From Clostridiaceae bacterium (GTDB lineage Bacteria > Bacillota_A > Clostridia > Acetivibrionales > Acetivibrionaceae), in the NCBI GenBank assembly GCA_012513545.1, contig JAAZCB010000198.1:1-11523 (forward strand): DNA of 11,523 nucleotides. The letters run 5' to 3'. The position numbers and the translations under genes are program-made. The number at the start of each line of letters is the position of its first letter. Position 1 is the stretch's first letter. The notes beneath the pieces are model-generated. The model had not been told where the DNA came from. It searched no databases and was given only the letters and a program-made list of their open reading frames with translations. This document shows positions 5,982 through 11,523 of this stretch, piece after piece.

Positions 5982-7901
5982 ATGAAAAAAGGTCGTTTTT
6001 TGATCTTGTCATCAGTTGTTGCACTCTCAATAAACATTACTTCTGTTATGTTTGTCAGAGCGGAACCCTTATATGGTGACTTAAACTCTGATGGCGCAGT
6101 GAACTCAACAGATTACTCTTATATGAGGAGGGAAATTCTGGGCATTCTGCCGCCAAGTGATAAGGCTGTGTCAGACCTCAATGGTGATGGTTCTACTAAT
6201 TCGACAGACTTTACGTTATTAAAAAGACGTTTACTAGGGCTCATAGATAAATTTCCAGTTGAAACAAGCAATCCGGCATCTCCGACACAAAAACCGGGTA
6301 ATAGTGATAAATTGGCAGGCGATATAGCATTTTCCGTATCAAGCTGTACCTTCAGCAATCAGGTAACGGTTTCTTTAAGTTCCAATGTCAGCAGTACAGA
6401 GATCCGGTATACAACTGATGGCAGTGTTCCAAACAGCAGTTCAAAAGTTTATACAGGTGCATTGACGTTTACGAAGACCACACAGTTGAGAGCACAGGCA
6501 TTTAATAACGGAACTGCAAGCGGTGCAATGGGATCGGCTGTATATATTGCCAGTGCAATTGACAACAAGCATGATTTACCGATAGTAATATTGGACGCTT
6601 ATGGCGGAGGAAAACCTCAGCGTGATTACAAGGATGTAGCAATTATGGTAGTAGAACCGAAAAATAATGAGGCATCGTTAGTGCAAACTCCTTCTGTTGC
6701 TACTCGTGGCGGCTTCCATATACGCGGGCAATCTTCTTCCAGGTTTGAGAAAACACCTTACAGGCTTGAATTGTGGGATAATGAAGACAATGATAATAAA
6801 CTTTCTATCCTGGGAATGCCGGCAGATGGTGACTGGGCACTGCTTTCACCCTTTCCGGACAAATCGCTGATACGTAATGCCCTGGCCTATGAGTTGGGAA
6901 AAACATTGGGATTGCTGACACCACGCTACCAACATGTAGAAGTATATATCAACTTTGACAGCCAGCCTGTATCATCTGATGATTACCAGGGTGTGTACTT
7001 GCTTACAGAAGTATTGGAAATCAATAAAGAACGCATCAATCTGAAGAAGCTAAAGGAAGATGACCTGTCAGAACCGGATATTACCGGTGGATACCTTATG
7101 CAGTTTAACATGTCGGCAGCCGAAGAACCGATTATAAAAGGTAACGGATGGAGTGATCTGGAGTTAAAGGATCCGGATGATTTGAAGCCTGAACAACTGG
7201 CATGGATAACAAATTATATCCAAAAGGTGCACAACTCTATTCACAGTTCTAATCCTTCAGACCCGCAAAATGGTTATCCTGCATACATAGACGTTGATTC
7301 CTTTGTAGATTTTATCATTTTAAACGAGATGGCTCGCCAGGGTGACTCATACATGCGCAGCACATATATTCACAAGGAGCGCAATGAAAAGCTCAAAGCT
7401 GGTCCTCTGTGGGACTTTGACCTTGGCTTTGACTGTTTCACCGGCTTTGGTGGCATGGGTGGAGGTTCCTCCTCTATACAAGGCTGGCAGTTCAAGTCAA
7501 TGATGGGGGGATTCGGTGGTATGGGTACAACCTGTGACTGGTATAACACACTTATGCAGGATCCTAATTTCCAGAGTAAAATCAGTGCCCGCTGGCAGGA
7601 GTTACGTCGTGGTCCTTTATCAGATGCACAACTGACTGCTATAGTAGATGGGCTGACTGAACCATTAGACAACGCTGCAAAGCGTAACTTCCAGAAATGG
7701 AATATCCTTAACACTGCTACCGTAGGTGGTTTCGGAACCCAGACTACACAGACATGGGAGGAACAGATAACAATTCTGAAGAACTTCCTTATAAAAAGAG
7801 CTGCATGGTTGGACAGTTCCGGATGGAATCCTAATGCTACTGGTGGAGGTGGCGGCGGAGGCTGGCCAGGAGGTGGAGGTTGGCCTGGCGGCGGTTGGTG
7901 A
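5982..7901 (+). CDS. Secreted CotH kinase-fold protein with N-terminal type I dockerin (CseP-like cellulosomal component)
   Basis: A 639-aa protein. The signal peptide is residues 1-27 (cleavage after FVRA). The dockerin comes directly at the N-terminus (32-92; loops DLNSDGAVNSTDY and DLNGDGSTNSTDF). A linker (93-112) and a chitobiase C-terminal/Fn3-like module (about 113-191; IRYTTDGSVPNSSSKVYTG) follow. The CotH domain is about 198-612: GFHIRGQSSSRFEKTPYRLEL (244-264), LLSPFPDKSLIRNALAYELG, and GDSYMRSTYIHK with GPLWDFDLGFD. D455 and D478 are 23 residues apart, the same spacing as the two essential aspartates I recall for B. subtilis CotH (D228, D251), so the kinase site looks intact. A Gly/Met-rich stretch (488-516) and a Gly/Trp/Pro tail (621-639) are unusual. 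It is probably a scaffoldin-bound extracellular protein. The resemblance to C. thermocellum CseP (downstream of celI-celN) is from memory. Kinase activity is inferred; a purely structural role remains possible. Confidence 0.92.
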   Translation: MKKGRFLILSSVVALSINITSVMFVRAEPLYGDLNSDGAVNSTDYSYMRREILGILPPSDKAVSDLNGDGSTNSTDFTLLKRRLLGLIDKFPVETSNPASPTQKPGNSDKLAGDIAFSVSSCTFSNQVTVSLSSNVSSTEIRYTTDGSVPNSSSKVYTGALTFTKTTQLRAQAFNNGTASGAMGSAVYIASAIDNKHDLPIVILDAYGGGKPQRDYKDVAIMVVEPKNNEASLVQTPSVATRGGFHIRGQSSSRFEKTPYRLELWDNEDNDNKLSILGMPADGDWALLSPFPDKSLIRNALAYELGKTLGLLTPRYQHVEVYINFDSQPVSSDDYQGVYLLTEVLEINKERINLKKLKEDDLSEPDITGGYLMQFNMSAAEEPIIKGNGWSDLELKDPDDLKPEQLAWITNYIQKVHNSIHSSNPSDPQNGYPAYIDVDSFVDFIILNEMARQGDSYMRSTYIHKERNEKLKAGPLWDFDLGFDCFTGFGGMGGGSSSIQGWQFKSMMGGFGGMGTTCDWYNTLMQDPNFQSKISARWQELRRGPLSDAQLTAIVDGLTEPLDNAAKRNFQKWNILNTATVGGFGTQTTQTWEEQITILKNFLIKRAAWLDSSGWNPNATGGGGGGGWPGGGGWPGGGW

Positions 7902-7961
7902 GAAATGATGCTTTAGCAGCAAGCAGCTCATAAATCCCGTGGGATAGTTGAGTAATAAACT

Positions 7962-8007
7962 ATAAATGCCATTTATATAAATGTAAATTCATATAAATGG
8001 CATTTAT
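7962..8007. terminator. Bidirectional hairpin terminator between the CotH gene and ftsH
   Basis: A perfect 17-bp stem pairs 7962-7978 (ATAAATGCCATTTATAT) with 7991-8007. After one A-C mismatch, three more pairs close on a GTAA tetraloop (7983-7986). It sits between the convergent CotH stop (7901) and ftsH stop (8045). The plus-strand 3' side is T-rich (8003-8012) and the minus-strand 3' side reads ATAGTTTATT, so it can serve both genes. The remaining bases of the 143-nt gap show nothing else. Confidence 0.8.
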
Positions 8008-8044
8008 TTGTTTAGGGTGTGTATTTTTCAGGGGGATATCAAAA

Positions 8045-9955
8045 TCATGTTTCATCTCTTTCAAACATCGATGCCTCAACTATGTTGTCAACATCCTTTC
8101 GGAAAATCGTTTCCCTTTCCAGAAGCATTGTAGCTATTTTGCGAAGGCAGGTGGAGTTGCTTTTCAGAAGGCTTTTGGTTTCCTTGTATACACCTTCTAT
8201 AATATCCTTAACCTCTTTTTCAACTACACTGTGGCTTATATTGGAGGAAGGATCGTTTATAGAGTCGATAAAACTGACGAGACCGACATTCTGACTCATT
8301 CCGAAGTTTTTAACCATGTCGACTGCAATTTGTGTTGCTTTTCTTAAGTCACTACTTGCTCCGTTTGTCACCTCGTTTTCGCCGAAAATTATCTCTTCGG
8401 CTGCTCTTCCGCCAAGAAAAATTGCTATTTCATTAAGTAAATCTTTTTTTGTGGAAAACATCTTTTCCTCAGGAAGAAACTGGGTGTATCCTCCGGCACC
8501 TTTGGTAGTAGGCATAATAGTGACCTTTGAAACGGTAACTCCCGAGAGAAGTTTGGCAGTGATTGCATGTCCGGCTTCATGGTAGGCTGTAATCTCTTTA
8601 TCTTTTGAAGTAATGTTTTTCTTGTTTCTTTTTTCCTCTCCAGCCTGGATCTTACTTACAGCAAGGTCTATATCCTTCATGGTTATAGAGTTATGACCGT
8701 TTCTTACTGCATAGATGCCAGCCTCATTCATAATATTTGCAAGGTCTGCTCCTGACATGTATACGGTCATTTTGGCAATTTCCTTCAGATCGACATCGCT
8801 GCTTAGGGGCTTATTTTTTGAATGGTGCTCAAGGATTGCGAGCCTTGCATCAACATCTGGAAGACCTACCTGGATCTGCCTGTCAAATCTTCCTGAACGA
8901 ATCAGGGCAGGGTCAAGCATATCCAACCTGTTGGTAGCACCAATTACTATAATTCCTTCACTTCCTGAGAAACCGTCAATTTCAACTAAAATCTGGTTCA
9001 GGGTTCGGTCCCTTTCATCCCCTGAACCCGAACCATCGCTTGCGCTGCGCTTACCAAGAGCATCTATTTCATCAATAAAAATTATACAGGGGCTGACCTT
9101 TCGAGCGAATTGAAACAATTGTCTTATTCTTGAGGCACCCACTCCTACATACTTCTCAACAAAATCAGAACCGGAGACAGCAATAAAAGGCACTCCAGCC
9201 GTACCGGCAAGTGCTTTTGCAAGAAGAGTTTTTCCTGTTCCGGGAGGTCCGAACAAGACTGTACCCTTAGGAGGTACTACACCGAATTTTTTGAATTTCT
9301 GAGGAGATGTAAGAAAATCAACAAGCTCCATCATGTTTTCTTTGGCTTCCTCATTACCCGCTGCACTTTCAAAAGTAATACTGCATTTTTTTATTATGTC
9401 GAATTTAGCGCCCCCGCTGGAGGACTGTTTTTTAATGACTTTTCCCATTATTATGGTAAAGGCAATTATTAAGAGAAGCATTGGAAGTATAGCGCTAATA
9501 ACAGCAATTATCGTATCGGGAAGTTTTTGTAAAAAGCTTTTATCTTCAAATTTAATACCCTGTTCAAGTAAATATTTTTTAAGGTCATTGGACTGAGGAC
9601 TGTCAGTTATATAAAATTTACCGTCAGCATATCTTCCGCTAATTTTTTTTGAACTTTGACTGTACCCTATAACAGAGGATATATTACCGGACTCAACATT
9701 TTCTATGAATTCTTTGTAAGTAATATTCAAAGATTCTTTGCTAGCTGTAGAATGATTCAACATTCTTTCAAATAAAAAAGGCAGAGAAAAAGTAACCAGA
9801 GTCAGAGCTACAATAACTAAAAAAACTGATATTTTAACTCTGGAATTCCTGGCTGAATGTAAATACTTTGGTACAGAGACAAGAAGAAAGTACCTTATGC
9901 TTGGAATTACTTTATTGCGAAGCTTTAGGTATAATTTGGTAAGCAGAGCGGACAC
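8045..9955 (-). CDS. ftsH: ATP-dependent zinc metalloprotease FtsH-type (AAA+ membrane protease)
   Basis: A 636-aa membrane-anchored protease that unfolds and degrades membrane and short-lived cytosolic proteins as a hexamer. TM1 is about 41-62, a short external domain 65-145, and TM2 about 148-171. In the AAA+ domain, Walker A is GPPGTGKT (236-243), Walker B is IIFIDEIDAL (291-300), and the arginine fingers in SGRFDR are R356 and R359. In the M41 domain, HEAGH (459-463) supplies two zinc ligands and the catalytic Glu460, with D536 as the expected third ligand. The start is GTG at 9955. An in-frame stop lies upstream (10016-10018) with no ATG between. GGAAAGG (9959-9965) is a poorly spaced ribosome binding site, so expression may be low. 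Oddities: a basic extension of about 38 residues precedes TM1, which normally begins near the N-terminus, and the pore motif reads KYVG where many FtsH have MFVG. It could be a secondary FtsH paralog. It is convergent with the CotH gene and divergent from icd. Confidence 0.96.
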   Translation of the reverse strand: MSALLTKLYLKLRNKVIPSIRYFLLVSVPKYLHSARNSRVKISVFLVIVALTLVTFSLPFLFERMLNHSTASKESLNITYKEFIENVESGNISSVIGYSQSSKKISGRYADGKFYITDSPQSNDLKKYLLEQGIKFEDKSFLQKLPDTIIAVISAILPMLLLIIAFTIIMGKVIKKQSSSGGAKFDIIKKCSITFESAAGNEEAKENMMELVDFLTSPQKFKKFGVVPPKGTVLFGPPGTGKTLLAKALAGTAGVPFIAVSGSDFVEKYVGVGASRIRQLFQFARKVSPCIIFIDEIDALGKRSASDGSGSGDERDRTLNQILVEIDGFSGSEGIIVIGATNRLDMLDPALIRSGRFDRQIQVGLPDVDARLAILEHHSKNKPLSSDVDLKEIAKMTVYMSGADLANIMNEAGIYAVRNGHNSITMKDIDLAVSKIQAGEEKRNKKNITSKDKEITAYHEAGHAITAKLLSGVTVSKVTIMPTTKGAGGYTQFLPEEKMFSTKKDLLNEIAIFLGGRAAEEIIFGENEVTNGASSDLRKATQIAVDMVKNFGMSQNVGLVSFIDSINDPSSNISHSVVEKEVKDIIEGVYKETKSLLKSNSTCLRKIATMLLERETIFRKDVDNIVEASMFERDET

Positions 9956-10035
9956 CCGCCTTTCCAGTACGTATATATATATTTTATCAGAGATTTTTTT
10001 TTCTTTCCATGGACCTTAAGAACTATATCCCGTAA

Positions 10036-10041
10036 ATTATA
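10036..10041 (-). promoter_or_regulatory. Possible -10 element for ftsH
   Basis: Read on the minus strand this is a perfect TATAAT, 81 nt upstream of the ftsH GTG. No good -35 lies 16-18 nt upstream of it (the sequence there is AATTAC or ATTACC). In such AT-rich DNA the match may be fortuitous. Confidence 0.25.
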
Positions 10042-10211
10042 CCTATAAGTAATAATGGGTAATTTGAAGCAAATATGTATTGATTATAGATGGTTTTTAA
10101 TTTAAAATAATAGGGTGTTTATAAATTCCATTGATAAATTCATAATTATTTATAAGTATATTGGACTCGATAAAGATTTTGTATCGCGCTTCAATTTCCT
10201 TAATGCATTAA

Positions 10212-10247
10212 CACGAAAATTATATTTTATGTAAAATCATTTTCGTG
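10212..10247. promoter_or_regulatory. Operator-like dyad overlapping the icd -35
   Basis: CACGAAAAT (10212-10220) is exactly repeated in inverse as ATTTTCGTG (10239-10247), separated by 18 nt. Nested inside is ATTTTA-TG-TAAAAT (10224-10237), with its axis offset by one base. The right arm shares its last three bases with the -35 (10245-10250). Binding here would therefore compete with RNA polymerase, as expected for a repressor. The regulator is unknown. Confidence 0.5.
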
Positions 10248-10274
10248 ACAAATACAGGGAATACTTAGTATAAT
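10245..10274 (+). promoter_or_regulatory. Sigma-A promoter of icd
   Basis: GTGACA (10245-10250, five of six) and a perfect TATAAT (10269-10274) are separated by 18 nt. Transcription would begin near 10281, giving a leader of about 93 nt. This is the best promoter match in the window. Confidence 0.7.
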
Positions 10275-10285
10275 TCAAATATACT

Positions 10286-10320
10286 GAACACATTATAAGA
10301 ATGTATAAAAGAGTGTGTTC
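10286..10320 (+). other. Possible stem-loop at the 5' end of the icd leader
   Basis: GAACACA (10286-10292) is complementary to TGTGTTC (10314-10320), a 7-bp stem with a loop of about 20 nt, placed within a few bases of the predicted transcription start. It could stabilise the mRNA 5' end or be a DNA-level operator. No known riboswitch class is recognised. Confidence 0.35.
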
Positions 10321-10373
10321 GTTGCTGATTATGATAAACATACATTAAAAATATATAATAAGGGGAATTGATT

Positions 10374-11523
10374 ATGGAAAAAATTAAGATGAAAACTCCG
10401 TTAGTTGAGATGGATGGAGATGAGATGACCAGGATTATATGGAAAATGATAAAAGAAAACCTTTTAGAGCCATATATCGAATTGAATACTGAATATTATG
10501 ACCTGGGACTTGAAAACAGGGACAAAACAGATGATGAGGTTACAACAAAAGCTGCCCAGGCAATAAAAAAGTATGGTGTTGGTGTAAAGTGTGCCACAAT
10601 TACTCCTAATGCCCAAAGAGTAACTGAATATAACCTTAAGAAAATGTGGAAAAGTCCTAATGGTACAATAAGGGCTATTCTTGACGGAACAGTATTCAGA
10701 TCACCGATTATTGTGGATAGTATCAAACCTTTTGTTAAGACCTGGAAGAAACCGATCTCCATTGCAAGGCATGCTTATGGAGATGTTTACAAGAATGTAG
10801 AGTATTATGCAAAGGGAGCAGGTAAAGCAGAACTTGTATTTACATATGAAAACGGTGAGGAGTCAAGACAGACAATACACGATTTTAAAGGTCCTGGCAT
10901 AATATTGGGAATGCATAATACCGATGAGTCTATCAGAAGCTTTGCAAAAGCCTGCTTTAGTTATGCACTTGATCAGAAACAGGATCTTTGGTTTTCAACA
11001 AAAGATACAATATCAAAAGTTTATGACCACAGGTTTAAGGATATATTCCAGGAAGTCTATGATAATGAGTATAAAAATGAGTTCGAAAAGAACAAAATAG
11101 AGTATTTTTATACGCTGATAGATGATGTGGTTGCCCGTATTGTCAGGTCAGAGGGCGGTATAGTCTGGGCATGCAAGAATTATGACGGTGATGTCATGTC
11201 CGATATGGTTGCTTCGGCCTTTGGAAGCCTTGCAATGATGACATCAGTGCTTGTTTCTCCTGATGGGAATTACGAATATGAAGCAGCTCATGGAACAGTT
11301 ACAAGGCACTACTATAAGCACCTTAAGGGAGAAGAAACTTCGACAAATTCTATGGCAACCATTTTTGCATGGACCGGGGCATTAAAAAAGAGGGGAGAGC
11401 TTGATGGAATAAAGGAGTTATCCGACTTTGCGGATAAGATTGAAGCTGCCTCCATAAAGACCATCGAAAATGGTGTGATGACTAAGGACCTTGCTTCTAT
11501 GTCGGAAGTGCCGAATAAGAAAA
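10374..11523 (+). CDS. icd: NADP-dependent isocitrate dehydrogenase, type II (eukaryote-like), 3' truncated
   Basis: Cytosolic enzyme of the oxidative branch of the citrate cycle: isocitrate + NADP+ to 2-oxoglutarate + CO2 + NADPH, supplying glutamate precursor and NADPH. The frame begins at ATG 10374, 8 nt after AAGGGGA-type Shine-Dalgarno (10360-10366), and runs 383 codons to the window edge. The family is usually about 400-410 aa, so roughly 20 residues are missing. It aligns by eye with human IDH1 almost without gaps at the start: T77, S94, R100, R109, R132 and Y139 of the isocitrate site are at the same numbers. The counterpart of human K212 is K210; the metal ligands are D250, D273 and D277. 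GTVTRHY (307-313) contains the R311-H312 pair that selects NADP over NAD. This is the homodimeric type II form, not the E. coli type I form. It has its own promoter and no link to the cellulosomal genes. Confidence 0.96.
   Translation, partial: MEKIKMKTPLVEMDGDEMTRIIWKMIKENLLEPYIELNTEYYDLGLENRDKTDDEVTTKAAQAIKKYGVGVKCATITPNAQRVTEYNLKKMWKSPNGTIRAILDGTVFRSPIIVDSIKPFVKTWKKPISIARHAYGDVYKNVEYYAKGAGKAELVFTYENGEESRQTIHDFKGPGIILGMHNTDESIRSFAKACFSYALDQKQDLWFSTKDTISKVYDHRFKDIFQEVYDNEYKNEFEKNKIEYFYTLIDDVVARIVRSEGGIVWACKNYDGDVMSDMVASAFGSLAMMTSVLVSPDGNYEYEAAHGTVTRHYYKHLKGEETSTNSMATIFAWTGALKKRGELDGIKELSDFADKIEAASIKTIENGVMTKDLASMSEVPNKK

Larger units (their letters stand above)
9956..10373. other. Divergent intergenic region between ftsH and icd
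   Basis: These 418 nt contain no convincing gene. The half near ftsH (9956-10200) is very AT-rich. It includes a perfect minus-strand TATAAT (10036-10041), a direct repeat ATAAATTC (10121-10128 and 10134-10141), and an inverted TTATAAAT/ATTTATAA pair (10119-10126, 10148-10155) within chance expectation. The half near icd holds the 10-bp palindrome TAATGCATTA (10201-10210), the CACGAAAAT dyad, a sigma-A promoter and a leader hairpin, listed separately. Confidence 0.7.

Noticed and set aside
7997..8347. Plus-strand frame of 116 codons antisense to the ftsH 3' end, starting in the terminator
   Set aside because: The start lies inside the 7962-8007 hairpin, no ribosome binding site is present, and the opposite strand encodes conserved FtsH sequence.
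10168..10186. Small dyad CGATA/TATCG in the ftsH-icd gap
   Set aside because: Five base pairs with a 9-nt loop and no T-run or promoter overlap; too weak to call.
10496..10762. 88-codon minus-strand frame within icd
   Set aside because: It is opposite conserved isocitrate dehydrogenase motifs (TITP, SPNGTIR) and has no features of its own.
1..11523. Mobile element, CRISPR array, phage or defence system
   Set aside because: No transposase, integrase, terminal repeats, spaced direct repeats or defence-type genes are visible; all long frames belong to cellulosomal or housekeeping families.

Overview
The window comes from a cellulosome-forming, low-GC, anaerobic Firmicute, most likely Acetivibrio (Clostridium) thermocellus or a close relative. 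Four consecutive plus-strand genes each encode a secreted protein with a type I dockerin. All eight dockerin calcium loops carry the Ser-Thr pair at positions 11-12 that is typical of the C. thermocellum CipA cohesin-dockerin system. AT-rich intergenic regions, G-rich ribosome binding sites and GTG starts fit the same group.

Layout. 1-416 is the 3' end of a cellulosomal protein (Ig-like module plus C-terminal dockerin), closed by a hairpin that overlaps its stop codon. 417-632 is an intergenic region with a six-unit hexamer array and a candidate promoter. 633-5655 is a two-gene cellulase operon with a 28-nt gap: GH9-CBM3c-dockerin, then GH9-CBM3c-CBM3b-dockerin. It ends in a strong intrinsic terminator at about 5695-5749. 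5982-7901 is a separately transcribed gene for a secreted CotH kinase-fold protein with an N-terminal dockerin, a chitobiase C-terminal/Fn3-like module and glycine-rich segments. A long hairpin at 7962-8007 separates it from a convergent minus-strand ftsH (8045-9955). A 418-nt divergent intergenic region with operator-like dyads and a good sigma-A promoter leads into a eukaryote-type (type II) NADP-dependent isocitrate dehydrogenase, cut by the window end.

How it works together. The two GH9 enzymes should dock on the same scaffoldin and attack crystalline cellulose: the CBM3c modules feed a chain to the catalytic cleft and the extra CBM3b offers a second carbohydrate contact. The CotH protein would sit on the same scaffold. 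CotH of spore coats is an atypical protein kinase, so a cellulosome-borne CotH raises the possibility of extracellular phosphorylation of cellulosome or surface proteins. The GH9 plus dockerin-CotH grouping resembles the celI-celN-cseP cluster described for C. thermocellum. The ftsH and icd genes are housekeeping flanks with no visible functional link to the cellulosome.

I found no mobile element, CRISPR array, tRNA or rRNA. The most interesting element is the dockerin-borne CotH kinase-like protein.
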